Source: Thermohalobaculum sediminis (GTDB lineage: Bacteria; Pseudomonadota; Alphaproteobacteria; Rhodobacterales; Rhodobacteraceae). Taken from it: DNA of 64,000 nt. Positions 1-9,819 of the stretch are shown here, piece after piece; position 1 is the stretch's first letter, and each line of letters starts with the position of its first letter. Where the stretch lies: NCBI RefSeq assembly GCF_023487995.1, contig NZ_JAMFKN010000008.1, positions 124,001-188,000 on the forward strand, in the 5' to 3' direction. Under the pieces are notes generated by a model. That model had not been told where the DNA came from. It saw only the letters and a list, made by a program, of their open reading frames with translations, and made no database searches. The position numbers were made by a program, and so were the translations under genes.

Positions 1-435
1 GCGCTCGTCGGCAGCGATGTTGCCGATCAGCGCCGTGATCCCGCGCCCGACCGCCGCGGGCGTGTTCGGCATCGCCCGAACGATCGGCGTGCCCGCGCCG
101 AACATCGCCTCGAAAGCGGCAATCGGCGTGCCGGCGGCAATCGAGACGAACACGGTTCCCTGCCCCGCAAGGGGCATCAGCGCGGGCGCCGCGTCGCCCA
201 TCATCTGCGGCTTGACGGCGATGATAGCAACCGAGGCCGGCGCGAGGCTGGTTGGATTGAGCACGAGGCCCTCGCCCGCCAGCACCTTCACGCGCTCGGA
301 CGGCCGCGGCTCGATGACCGTGACCGCCGCGGGCGACAGCCCCCCGGCCAGCCAGCCTTCCAGCATCGCACCGCCCATCTTGCCGCAGCCCAGCAGCACC
401 AGCGTCTCGACGCCCGCATTCTGCAGCCCCGCCAT
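1..435 (-). CDS. proC: Pyrroline-5-carboxylate reductase, N-terminal part (cut by window edge)
   Basis: ProC reduces 1-pyrroline-5-carboxylate to proline with NAD(P)H in the cytoplasm, the last step of proline synthesis. The 145 visible codons begin at an ATG at 435 and stay open to the window edge, so the C-terminal half lies outside. The N-terminus has the Rossmann glycine-rich loop GCGKMGGAM at about residues 16-24, followed by family-typical stretches such as AVKPQMM and RAMPNTPAAVGRG. It lies downstream of the YbjN-domain gene on the same strand with a 148-base gap. Identification is firm; only the 3' end is missing. Confidence 0.93.
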   Translation of the reverse strand, partial: MAGLQNAGVETLVLLGCGKMGGAMLEGWLAGGLSPAAVTVIEPRPSERVKVLAGEGLVLNPTSLAPASVAIIAVKPQMMGDAAPALMPLAGQGTVFVSIAAGTPIAAFEAMFGAGTPIVRAMPNTPAAVGRGITALIGNIAADER

Positions 436-583
436 CCGCGTCCCCTCCGATCCGTTCCAGATTGCCGGTCTCCAGAAAAGAGCCGGGCGCCTGCGTCCCG
501 TCAACCCTGGGACGCAGGCGCCCGCTCCGGCGCCGCGGGGTGGAGCGCCGCCCGCCCCCGGATCCGGGCGGCGCAGCGGCGCC

Positions 584-1087
584 TCAAGCCGTGCCGTAAT
601 GCTCCTCGATCGCGACCCTGAGCGCCGTCTCGGCCGCCTCGCCGCCCCAGCCGACAAGCTGGAAGGCTGGATAGAAGCGCTCGCTCAGCGCCACCGCCGA
701 CAGCACCATCGCCTCGATCTGCTCGGGCGTCGCCGTGGCGCCGCCGGCCAGCGTCAGCCCGTAGCGGAACGCCAGCATCCCCTGCTCGGCCCAGTGCACG
801 AAACTGCCGTTCCAGACCTTGTCGTTGATCATGTGGATGAGCCGAACGACCTCGGGACGGCGCTCGGCCGCCGGGTCGAGCTCGAACGAGCAGACCAGCC
901 GCAGCATGTCGTCATGGCCCGACCAGGCGAGCGAGAGAGAATAGGTGCGCCACGCCCCCTCGATCGCCATCGCGATCTGGTCCTCGCCAAGCCGGTCGAA
1001 GTCCCAGCGCGATTGCTCGGCCAGGGTTTCCACCATGTCGATGGGATGGACGTCGGCTGCGAGAAAGTCCTGCTCGACTGCGGTCAT
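584..1087 (-). CDS. YbjN domain-containing protein
   Basis: A 167-residue cytoplasmic protein matching the YbjN family (type III secretion chaperone-like fold), whose biochemical role is not established. The start MTAVEQDF at 1087 is preferred over the upstream ATG at 1363, because the upstream extension is arginine/proline-rich and looks non-coding. Conserved-looking parts are the central segment RLVCSFELDP and the helix-rich C-terminus. It sits directly upstream of proC on the same strand. No catalytic motif is visible, and a chaperone-like role is only a family-level inference. Confidence 0.82.
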   Translation of the reverse strand: MTAVEQDFLAADVHPIDMVETLAEQSRWDFDRLGEDQIAMAIEGAWRTYSLSLAWSGHDDMLRLVCSFELDPAAERRPEVVRLIHMINDKVWNGSFVHWAEQGMLAFRYGLTLAGGATATPEQIEAMVLSAVALSERFYPAFQLVGWGGEAAETALRVAIEEHYGTA

Positions 1088-1400
1088 TGCCTCGATACCC
1101 CCCTCCTGTCTGGTGGTCCCGTGAGGCCTGTCCCACAGGATACACCCAGGGTCGCCATGGATCGTGGAACGAACGCTCCCGATCCACGAAATATGGTGGC
1201 ACCGACAGGCGGAGGCGTAAAGCGATTTCAGGGGCGCCGCGAAAGATTCACTGAGACCCGGGACGCGCGCCGCGGTCAGGCCGGGCGCGCGGCCCGGCGG
1301 GTCAATCGGGGACAAAGACCGGCTCGCGCCGTCGCGAGGCACGCCACGGGCGGCGCGGATCACCTTGCCGGCCGCGGGCCATCGCCGCGGCCTTCGGCGG
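1088..1400. other. Intergenic region, no gene recognised
   Basis: This 313-base gap lies between the YbjN gene and ubiK, both on the minus strand. It should hold the promoter of the YbjN gene (minus strand, just above 1087) and the 3' end of the ubiK transcript. Open frames crossing it are arginine/proline-rich and resemble no family. I see no tRNA-like T-arm and no clear terminator. Confidence 0.5.
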
Positions 1401-1649
1401 TCACTTCTTCCTTGCGGCCTCGAGCGCCTCGAGGCGCGCCTTGAGCGCCTCGTTCTCCAGCCGCGCCTTCTCGGCCATCTCGCGCACCGCCTCGAACTCC
1501 TCGCGGGTGACGAGGTTCGCGTCGGCGATCCAGCGCTCCATGAAGCCGCGCATCGCGGTCTCGGCCTCGGTCTTCACGCCCTGCGCCATCCCGGCGGCAT
1601 TGGTCATGAGCTGGCTGAGATCGTCGAAGAACTTGCCGCGGGTCTGCAT
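1401..1649 (-). CDS. ubiK: UbiK/YqiC-family ubiquinone biosynthesis accessory factor
   Basis: An 82-residue protein of the UbiK (BMFP) family, which supports ubiquinone synthesis by associating with the Ubi proteins and lipid. The N-terminal half is amphipathic helix (KFFDDLSQLMTNAAGMAQG). The C-terminal half is a heptad-like coiled coil rich in Glu, Leu and Ala, ending in a basic tail EAARKK. Both the length of about 80 residues and this layout match the family. It is divergent from lgt, with a shared 168-base upstream region. The alphaproteobacterial homologues are inferred, not shown, to act in ubiquinone synthesis. Confidence 0.85.
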   Translation of the reverse strand: MQTRGKFFDDLSQLMTNAAGMAQGVKTEAETAMRGFMERWIADANLVTREEFEAVREMAEKARLENEALKARLEALEAARKK

Positions 1650-1817
1650 CTGGCGCCTCTCTCGGTCGGGCCGGCCCGGTGCCGGCGACCCCCGTTATAT
1701 GCGCGGGCGGCGCGGCGCGGGCAAGGCACGAGAGCGACCGCCCGCCGGGGCGCGCTTGACAGGGCCCGTCCGCTCCCCCACCCATGACGCGCCACCCTCG
1801 ATGCCGCCGGAGCGCCG

Positions 1818-2696
1818 ATGCCCCCCTTCGTCCTGCCCTTTCCGCAGATCGACCCCGCGATCTTCACGCTGGACCTCGGCGGGCTCACCTTCTCGCTGCG
1901 CTGGTATGCACTGGCCTACATCGCCGGGCTGGTGATCGGCTGGCGGATGGTCGTCTGGCTGATGCGCCGCCCGCGGCTGTGGCCGGCCGAGCGCGCGCCG
2001 ATGACCCCCGACCAGCCCGAGGAGCTGCTGACCTGGATGACGCTGGGTGTCATCCTCGGCGGGCGGCTCGGCTACGTGCTGTTCTACAACCCCGCGCATT
2101 TCCTCGCCAACCCGTCCGAGATCCTCGCGATCTGGCAGGGGGGGATGTCGTTCCATGGCGGGTTTCTGGGCGTCATCCTGGGCGTCATCGGCTTCGCGCT
2201 GAAGCGCGGCGCGCCGGTGATGTCGGTGGGCGACGCCGTGGCGCTGGCGGCGCCCCTGGGCATCCTGTTCGGGCGGCTCGCGAACTTCATCAATGGCGAG
2301 CTGTGGGGCCGGCCGACCGATGTCCCCTGGGCCATGGTGTTTCCCCATGCCGGCCCCGAGCCGCGCCACCCGAGCCAGCTCTACGAGGCCGGGCTCGAGG
2401 GGCTGCTGCTGGGCGGCGTGATGTGGTGGCTCGCGGTCCGGGGCGGCTGGCTGAAGCGGCCGGGCGGGCTGATCGGGGTGTTCTTCGTCGGCTACGGCCT
2501 CGCGCGGACCTTCGTCGAGAACTTCCGCCTCGCCGACGAGCAGTTCATCTCGCCCGACAACCCGATGGGGCATGTCATCCGCCTCGGCGCCGGGGTGGAC
2601 GCCTGGGGGCTGACCATGGGCCAGCTGCTGTCGCTGCCGATGGTCGCGATCGGGCTCGGCTTCCTCGCGGTGGCGTTCACGCGCCGGCCGGCGTGA
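1818..2696 (+). CDS. lgt: Prolipoprotein diacylglyceryl transferase
   Basis: Lgt transfers diacylglycerol from phosphatidylglycerol to the lipobox cysteine of prolipoproteins in the inner membrane. The 292-residue product is a multi-span membrane protein. It carries the family motifs GGMSFHGGFLG (with the conserved His) and RLANFINGELWGRPTD (the Lgt signature with essential Arg and Asn). The ATG at 1818 follows a GGAG ribosome-binding site. It is the first gene of an overlapping operon: its TGA overlaps the GTG of the methyltransferase gene by four bases. Substrates in this window include Pal, the LptM-like protein and the two small lipoproteins near 58 kb. Confidence 0.97.
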   Translation: MPPFVLPFPQIDPAIFTLDLGGLTFSLRWYALAYIAGLVIGWRMVVWLMRRPRLWPAERAPMTPDQPEELLTWMTLGVILGGRLGYVLFYNPAHFLANPSEILAIWQGGMSFHGGFLGVILGVIGFALKRGAPVMSVGDAVALAAPLGILFGRLANFINGELWGRPTDVPWAMVFPHAGPEPRHPSQLYEAGLEGLLLGGVMWWLAVRGGWLKRPGGLIGVFFVGYGLARTFVENFRLADEQFISPDNPMGHVIRLGAGVDAWGLTMGQLLSLPMVAIGLGFLAVAFTRRPA

Positions 2697-3730
2697 CCCC
2701 CCTCGGCCGCATCATCCGCGACCGCATCGCGGCACAGGGGCCGATGGGCGTGGCCGAGTTCATGGCCCTCTGCCTCGGCCATCCGCGTCATGGCTACTAC
2801 GTCACGCGCGACCCGCTGGGTGCTACGGGCGACTTCACCACGGCGCCCGAGGTGAGCCAAATGTTCGGCGAGATGATCGGCCTGTGGCTGCGCGCAGTCT
2901 GGGAGGGGATGGGCGCGCCGCGCGAGGCGCGCGTCGTCGAGCTTGGCCCCGGCCGCGGCACGCTGATGGCCGACGCGCGCCGCGCCATGGGGCCACTGGC
3001 CGCCGCCGAGACCTGGCTGGTCGAGACCTCGCCGCGCCTTCGGGCCGAGCAGGCCCGCCGCCTGCCCGGCGCGCGCTGGGCCGAGCGGCTGGAGCAGGTG
3101 CCCGAAGGTTTCGCGCTGATCGTCGCCAACGAGTTCCTCGACGCGCTGCCCGTGCGCCAGTTCATCGCGACGCCCGAGGGCTGGCGCGAGCGGCAAGTTG
3201 GGCTGGCGGGCGACCGGCTGATCTGGGGCCTCTCGGGCCCGCTCCCCGGCCTCGACCCCGCGCCGGAGGGTGCGTGGCGCGAGACCTCGCCCGCCGCCAC
3301 CGCCACCGCCCGCGAGATCGCGCGGCGCATCGAAAGCCACGGCGGCGCGGCTCTGCTGATCGACTACGGCTATCGCGCCGCCGACCGCCCGCCCGGCTGG
3401 ACGCTCCAGGCGCTCCGGCGCCACGCCCCCGCCGAACCGCTGGCGTCGCCGGGCGAGGCGGACCTCACATGGCTGATCGACTTCGACGCGCTCGGCGCCG
3501 ACCTTGCGCCGCTCGCGGTCCGGATGGCCACGCAGGGCGCCTTCCTCGGGCGGATGGGCATCGGCCAGCGCGCGGCGATGCTGGCGCAGGCGCGGCCCGA
3601 CCGGGCCGACAGCCTCGCCGACGCGCTCGAGCGCTTGACGGCAGCGGACGCCATGGGAACGCTGTTCAAGGCACTTGCGGCGCTGCCGCCCGGCGCCCCG
3701 ATCCCGCCCGGCTTCGCGGAGGACGCATGA
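2693..3730 (+). CDS. MidA/NDUFAF7-family SAM-dependent methyltransferase
   Basis: A 345-residue protein of the MidA/NDUFAF7 family. The mitochondrial homologue symmetrically dimethylates an arginine of the complex I subunit NDUFS2; a similar role on bacterial NADH dehydrogenase is an inference. The N-terminus (AEFMALCLGHPRHGYYV, then GDFTTAPEVSQMFGE) and the SAM-binding motif ELGPGRGTLMAD at about residues 84-95 are characteristic, as is ANEFLDALPVRQF. The GTG start at 2693 overlaps the lgt stop (GTGA), and its own stop overlaps pgeF (ATGA), so translation is probably coupled. Confidence 0.88.
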   Translation: MTPLGRIIRDRIAAQGPMGVAEFMALCLGHPRHGYYVTRDPLGATGDFTTAPEVSQMFGEMIGLWLRAVWEGMGAPREARVVELGPGRGTLMADARRAMGPLAAAETWLVETSPRLRAEQARRLPGARWAERLEQVPEGFALIVANEFLDALPVRQFIATPEGWRERQVGLAGDRLIWGLSGPLPGLDPAPEGAWRETSPAATATAREIARRIESHGGAALLIDYGYRAADRPPGWTLQALRRHAPAEPLASPGEADLTWLIDFDALGADLAPLAVRMATQGAFLGRMGIGQRAAMLAQARPDRADSLADALERLTAADAMGTLFKALAALPPGAPIPPGFAEDA

Positions 3731-4479
3731 CGCTCTCGCCCATCACGGCGCCCGAACTGCGCGGCATCGCGCACGGCTTCTTCACCCGGCAGGGGGGCAT
3801 CTCGAAGGGCCTCTACGCCGATCTGAACTGCGGCCCCGGCTCGGGCGACGACCCGGGCGCGGTGGCCGAGAACCGCGACCGCGTGGCCGCGCATCTGGGT
3901 GCCGCGGCGCTGGTCTCGCTCCACCAGATCCACTCGGCCGATGTGATCAGCGTCACCGAGCCCTGGGGCTCCGACCGCCCGAAGGCTGATGCCATGGTCA
4001 CCGACCAGCCCGGCATCGCGCTGGGCGTGCTGACGGCCGACTGCGCGCCGATCCTGTTCGCGGACCGCGAGGCGGGCGTGATCGGCGCGACCCATGCCGG
4101 CTGGAAGGGTGCGATCTCGGGGGTGGCCGAGGCCACGCTCGATGCCATGGAGCGCCTCGGCGCGGCCCGCGCGCGAATCGTCGCCATGATCGGCCCCACC
4201 ATCTCGCAGCGCGCCTACGAGGTGGGACCCGAATTCGTCGAGCGCTTCCTCGACGACGACCCCGATCACGCCCGCTTCTTCGCCGGCGGCACGGACGGGC
4301 GGGCGCAGTTCGACTTGCCCGGCTTCCTTCTCGCGCGGATGCGCGCGGCGGGCGTGGCCGAGGCCGGCTGGACCGGGCACTGCACCTACTCGGACGCTGC
4401 GCGCTTCTACAGCTACCGCCGCGCCACCCACCGGGGCGAGCCGGATTACGGCCGCCTCGTCTCCGCCATCATGCTCTGA
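3727..4479 (+). CDS. pgeF: Peptidoglycan editing factor / multicopper polyphenol oxidase-domain protein PgeF
   Basis: A 250-residue protein of the YfiH/YlmD/LACC1 family. Members act on purine nucleosides, and E. coli PgeF guards against mis-incorporated amino acids in peptidoglycan precursors. The family's zinc ligands are visible: His in SLHQIHSADV, Cys in LTADCAPILFAD and His in GATHAGWKG. The C-terminal CTYSDAARFYSYRR is also typical. The ATG overlaps the preceding stop as ATGA, and the next gene starts seven bases downstream. The family is certain; which of the reported activities applies here is not. Confidence 0.93.
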   Translation: MTLSPITAPELRGIAHGFFTRQGGISKGLYADLNCGPGSGDDPGAVAENRDRVAAHLGAAALVSLHQIHSADVISVTEPWGSDRPKADAMVTDQPGIALGVLTADCAPILFADREAGVIGATHAGWKGAISGVAEATLDAMERLGAARARIVAMIGPTISQRAYEVGPEFVERFLDDDPDHARFFAGGTDGRAQFDLPGFLLARMRAAGVAEAGWTGHCTYSDAARFYSYRRATHRGEPDYGRLVSAIML

Positions 4480-4486
4480 GGCCCAG

Positions 4487-5632
4487 ATGCTCCACTTCAC
4501 CCAAGGCGAATTCGACAAGCGCCTCGCGCGCGCCCGCGCCGCGATGGCCGATCGCGGGCTCGACGCGATGCTCCTTTTCGCGCCCGAGAGCCAGTACTGG
4601 CTGACCGGCTACGACACCTTCGGCTTCTGCTTCTTCCAGTGCCTGATCGTGACCGACCGCGAGCCGGTGCTGCTGACCCGCTCGGCCGATCTCAGACAGG
4701 CGCAGCTCACCTCGACGATCCGCGACATCCGGGTCTGGAAGGATCGCGCGGGGGCCGACCCCTCCGAGGACCTCGCTGCCATCCTCGCCGAGCTGGGCCT
4801 GACTGGCGGGCGCGTCGGGTGGGAGACGGCGACACAGGGGCTGACGCACGCGAACGGCCGCAGGGTCGAGGCGCGCATCGGGGCGATGGCCACGTTGGTC
4901 GATGCCTCCGACCTGATGGGCCAGCTGCGGCTGGTGAAATCCCCCGCCGAGATCGCCTATGTCCGCCGCGCGGCGGAACTGGGCGACGCCGCCTTCGATG
5001 CCGCGGTCGCCGCGACCCGGCCCGGCGCGAACGAGGGCGACGTGCTCGCGGCCATGCACGACGTGATCTTCCGCGGCGGCGGGGACTACCCGGCGAACGA
5101 GTTCATCGTGGGCTCGGGCGAGCACGCGCTGCTCTGCCGCTATCAGGCCGGGCGGCGGACCTTCGGGACCGAGGACCAGCTCAACCTCGAATGGGCGGGA
5201 ACCTATCGCCACTACCACTCGGCCAATTTCAAGACCGTGGTGATCGGCAAGCCCCGGCCGCAGCACGTCTCGATGCAGTCGGCCGCCCATGACGCGCTGA
5301 TGGCCTGCGAGGAGGCGCTGCGCCCCGGCCGCCCGATGGCCGAGGTGTTCGACGCGCACGCCCGCGTGCTCGACGCCGCGGGGCTGGGGGCGCACCGGCT
5401 CAACGCCTGCGGGTACTCGCTGGGGCCGCGCTTCGCGCCGTCGTGGATGGAGGACCAGATGTTCTACGAGGGCGCGCCCACGATCATGGAGCCCGGGATG
5501 GTCTTCTTCCTGCACATGATCCTGATGGATTCGGCCAGCCAGACCGCGATGTGCCTCGGCCGCACCTCGCTGGTGACCGAGGGCGCGGCCGAGCCGCTGA
5601 GCCGGATGCCGCTTGGCATGGTGGTGGTCTGA
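4487..5632 (+). CDS. M24-fold (creatinase/Xaa-Pro peptidase-like) protein lacking canonical metal ligands
   Basis: The 381 residues form an N-terminal creatinase-type domain (about 1-130, ending in MGQLRLVKSPAEI) and a C-terminal pita-bread M24 domain. Canonical M24 metallopeptidases coordinate two metals with Asp, Asp, His, Glu and Glu. Here the first Asp region reads LNLEWAGTYRHYHSANFKT, so one Asp is Glu and the other is lost; the later Glu positions read FFLHMILMD and MCLGRTSLVTEG. This resembles the metal-independent branch that includes creatinase and ectoine hydrolase rather than aminopeptidase P. It is the last gene of the lgt operon. The substrate is unknown; a small amide such as a compatible solute is a guess. 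Confidence 0.85.
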   Translation: MLHFTQGEFDKRLARARAAMADRGLDAMLLFAPESQYWLTGYDTFGFCFFQCLIVTDREPVLLTRSADLRQAQLTSTIRDIRVWKDRAGADPSEDLAAILAELGLTGGRVGWETATQGLTHANGRRVEARIGAMATLVDASDLMGQLRLVKSPAEIAYVRRAAELGDAAFDAAVAATRPGANEGDVLAAMHDVIFRGGGDYPANEFIVGSGEHALLCRYQAGRRTFGTEDQLNLEWAGTYRHYHSANFKTVVIGKPRPQHVSMQSAAHDALMACEEALRPGRPMAEVFDAHARVLDAAGLGAHRLNACGYSLGPRFAPSWMEDQMFYEGAPTIMEPGMVFFLHMILMDSASQTAMCLGRTSLVTEGAAEPLSRMPLGMVVV

Positions 5633-5656
5633 GGACGCTGCGCCGGAACCCTCGCC

Positions 5657-5677
5657 GCCCCGGGCCCCACCCGGGGC
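5657..5677. terminator. Perfect GC hairpin after the M24 gene
   Basis: Arms GCCCCGGG (5657-5664) and CCCGGGGC (5670-5677) form a perfect 8-bp stem around a 5-nt loop, starting 25 bases after the M24 stop. There is no clear U-tract, so termination is plausible but not proven. Confidence 0.5.
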
Positions 5678-5768
5678 CATCTTCACAGTATTGCGCGAAA
5701 CCCTCGCCGTCCCGGGCGCGACCCGCGACGTCGCGGACACCGCCACCCGCCCCCACGCTGCCTCCGGT

Positions 5769-5818
5769 TTGACCCGGGGCCTTGCCGAGTCAGGCCTGTG
5801 GCATCGGCGCCCCGGGTC
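5769..5818. repeat. REP-like intergenic inverted repeat
   Basis: A perfect 10-bp inverted pair, GACCCGGGGC (5771-5780) and GCCCCGGGTC (5809-5818), lies between the convergent M24 and Lrp genes. The core TTGACCCGGGGCCTTG (5769-5784) recurs with two changes at 53055-53070 as TTGATCCGGGACCTTG, also in a gap beside coding genes. It may be a REP-type element or a bidirectional terminator. Confidence 0.5.
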
Positions 5819-5896
5819 GAGCACGGGGCAGCAGGTGGCGCCACCGCGCGGCAGGACGTGCCCGGCGCTGCGGCCCGGACCGCGCCGGCCGCGCCC

Positions 5897-6397
5897 TCAG
5901 CTCCCCTCGGGGAACAGGTGGTCCGACATCTCGAAGGGCACGCCCGGCTCGTTCTTGGCGGCGCGGATCACCAGCGAGGTCTTGACGCTCGCGACGTTCG
6001 GCGCGGCCGTCAGCTGCCCGGTCAGGAAGTTCTGGAAGCTGAGGAGGTTCGGCGCCACGCATTTCAGCAGGAAGTCGATCTCGCCGTTCAGCATGTGGCA
6101 CTCGCGCACGATCGGCCAGCCGCGCACCAGCGTCTCGAAGGCCACGAGGTCGCGTTCGGCCTGGCTTTTCAGGCTTACCATGGCGAAGACCGCCACCTCG
6201 TAGCCCAGCGCGCGGGCGTTGACGCGGGCGTGATAGCCCTCGATGTAGCCGGCCTCCTCGAGCGCCCGGACCCGGCGCAGGCAGGGCGGCGCAGAGATGC
6301 CGACCCGGCGCGAAAGCTCGACATTCGTCATCCGTCCGTCGCCCTGAAGCTCCATCAGGATGCGCCGGTCGATGGGGTCGAGCTTGGTGGCCGACAT
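5897..6397 (-). CDS. Lrp/AsnC-family transcriptional regulator
   Basis: A 166-residue DNA-binding protein with an N-terminal helix-turn-helix (LDPIDRRILMELQGDG, then NVELSRRVGISAPPCLRRVRALEE, about residues 7-50) and a C-terminal RAM/AsnC ligand domain. Such proteins sense amino acids and act as dimers or octamers. It is divergent from the ELM1-trxB operon, with a 109-base shared upstream region that holds a perfect 5-3-5 palindrome. It is therefore a good candidate to regulate itself, the operon or both. The effector cannot be deduced from sequence. Confidence 0.93.
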   Translation of the reverse strand: MSATKLDPIDRRILMELQGDGRMTNVELSRRVGISAPPCLRRVRALEEAGYIEGYHARVNARALGYEVAVFAMVSLKSQAERDLVAFETLVRGWPIVRECHMLNGEIDFLLKCVAPNLLSFQNFLTGQLTAAPNVASVKTSLVIRAAKNEPGVPFEMSDHLFPEGS

Positions 6398-6478
6398 GGG
6401 CGTTTGTCCCTCTCGCGTGGATCGCCCCTCTGGTCAGGGGGCTTTGGGGCAGATATGTATGCGGCAGCCGCCCCGAAA

Positions 6479-6491
6479 GCAATAAAATTGC
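6479..6491. promoter_or_regulatory. Candidate Lrp-type operator palindrome
   Basis: GCAATAAAATTGC is a perfect palindrome (arms GCAAT and ATTGC, 3-base AT centre) between the divergent Lrp and ELM1 genes, 15 bases before the ELM1 ATG. It is AT-rich in a GC-rich genome, as expected of an Lrp/AsnC site. The assignment is inferred from position and symmetry. Confidence 0.5.
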
Positions 6492-6506
6492 AGGCCCACG
6501 CAACAA

Positions 6507-7526
6507 ATGGAAAGTTCGCGCACGGAGCCCGGAATTCTCGCCATCTGGGCGATGACCGATGGCCGGGCGGGGAACGTCGCGCAGGCGCTGGGTCTCGCCG
6601 AGGCCGTGGCGCGATGTAGCCCCGCCTCGGTCACGGCGCAAGAGATCCGGCCCAGCACCGTTGCCGCCGCCCTGCCCGCCCGGATCTGGCACGCGCTGCG
6701 CTGGTTGCCGGGCTGGCCCGAGGGCGGGCTCGCCCGCGGCTGCCCGCCCCCCGGCCCGCCCTGGCCCGACCTCGCGATCGGCGCGGGACGCCGCGCCGCG
6801 CCCTTCGTTGCGGCGCTGGGGCGGCGGCACGGCGTTCGGACGGTGCAGATCCTCGACCCGCAGATGGACCCCGCCGCCTTCGACCTGATCGTGGCGCCGG
6901 AGCACGACCGCCTCGCCGCCCCCAACGCCATCGCGACGCTGGGCGCGGTCGGGCGCATTACGCCGGATCGGGTGGCCGAGGCCGCCGCCCGCCTCGCGCC
7001 ACGCATCGCGCACCTGCCCCCGCGCCGGGTCGCGGTGCTGATCGGCGGCAGCGGCAATGCAGCGCGCTGGTCCGAGGACGATGCCGACCGGCTGGTCGCG
7101 CAGCTCGCGGCGCTCGTGGCCGGCGGGACAAGCCTGCTCGTGACCACGTCGCGCAGGACCGACCCGGCGGTGGTGACGGCCTTGCGGGCCGATCTCGACC
7201 CCACGCAAACCTTCCTCCACACCGGCGAGGGCGAGAACCCCTATCCCGGCATGTTGGGGCTGGCGCAGGCCGTCATCGTGACCGAGGATTCGGTCAACAT
7301 GGCCTCCGAGGCCGCTTCGACCGGTCTGCCCGTCCATGTGTTTCGCGTGTCCCACCCCTCGGCCAAGGCGCGCGCCTTCCACGCGGCACTCGCCGCGCGC
7401 GGCATCGCCCGGGATTTCGAGGGCGCGATCAGCCAGTGGTCCTACCCGCCGCTGGCCGAGGCCGACCGGGTGGCGCGCCTCGTTCTCGCGCGCCTGTTCC
7501 CGGGGCGAGAGGTCGCGCAGCCGTGA
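6507..7526 (+). CDS. ELM1/GtrOC1-family (COG3660) putative nucleoside-diphosphate-sugar epimerase-like protein
   Basis: A 339-residue protein of the mitochondrial fission ELM1 family (COG3660), common in alphaproteobacteria and named after a plant protein needed for mitochondrial fission. The bacterial function is unknown. The fold looks like a GT-B-type glycosyltransferase: an N-terminal half starting WAMTDGRAGNVAQALGLAEA, and a C-terminal half with VLIGGSGNAARWSEDDA and TEDSVNMASEAASTGLPV, resembling a sugar-nucleotide pocket. The ATG at 6507 follows the Lrp-operator-like palindrome. trxB follows after 70 bases on the same strand. Confidence 0.85.
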   Translation: MESSRTEPGILAIWAMTDGRAGNVAQALGLAEAVARCSPASVTAQEIRPSTVAAALPARIWHALRWLPGWPEGGLARGCPPPGPPWPDLAIGAGRRAAPFVAALGRRHGVRTVQILDPQMDPAAFDLIVAPEHDRLAAPNAIATLGAVGRITPDRVAEAAARLAPRIAHLPPRRVAVLIGGSGNAARWSEDDADRLVAQLAALVAGGTSLLVTTSRRTDPAVVTALRADLDPTQTFLHTGEGENPYPGMLGLAQAVIVTEDSVNMASEAASTGLPVHVFRVSHPSAKARAFHAALAARGIARDFEGAISQWSYPPLAEADRVARLVLARLFPGREVAQP

Positions 7527-7569
7527 GCCCGATCCCCTCTTGGCGCGCCGCGCCCGAGCCCGTATCTAG

Positions 7570-9284
<1,715 letters not shown>

Positions 9285-9819
9285 CGGGCATGGCGAAAGC
9301 GAGGGCAGGCGAGCAGCGCCCGGTCCGGCTGGCATCCCGTCCGGGACACCGTGGCCGCCTTCTCCGTCCACCCACGGAAAACCGGCCCGCCGGGCGCTGC
9401 CGCCCCCCGTCTCGGGGGCGCCACGGCCAGAGGCCGGGCGCGCACCCGCGCTGCAAGGCAGATCGCCTCGAATCATGGCGAATTTGACGCAGACGTCTCC
9501 CGTGCCGCGGCGATCGGACTCCGCCGGCCCGGAACCTCGGCAACCTGACGGCCCACCCGCCTCCGGCTGCCGGCACACCACGCGACAATCCCTTTGCCGC
9601 AACACCGCGGGCCTCGCGGACCGCGCCGCACGAGCGACGGGGAAGTCAGAAATCCACGCGACCCCCCGTCGCACGGCACGCCAAGCAGAAACACCAACGC
9701 AGAGCTTTACGCCACGAGGTTTGTTCTAGGCGCGGAACGGGGCTGTTTTTGGGCTGGAACGAGGCCATTGCGGAACGGCATTGCGCCGAATTCTTGCCTC
9801 GCAACCGCAGAAGGCGGCC
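9285..9819. other. 535-base intergenic region without recognisable gene
   Basis: This gap separates the methyltransferase gene (plus strand, ending 9284) and parC (minus strand, ending 9820), which converge on it. Short open frames in several phases are arginine/proline-rich and match no family I know. I see no tRNA-like cloverleaf. The right end, near 9730-9830, is less GC-rich than its surroundings and has a short T-run at 9745-9749. It could be decayed coding sequence or transcript-end DNA. Confidence 0.5.

Noticed and set aside
4487-5632. The possibility that the M24 gene is dddP, a DMSP lyase
   Set aside because: DddP is longer (about 445 residues) and binds a metal through conserved ligands that are missing here. 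No other DMSP gene is near.
9285-9819. Several short open frames of 60-90 codons
   Set aside because: None has a recognisable family, a good ribosome-binding site or composition like neighbours. The region is reported as intergenic.
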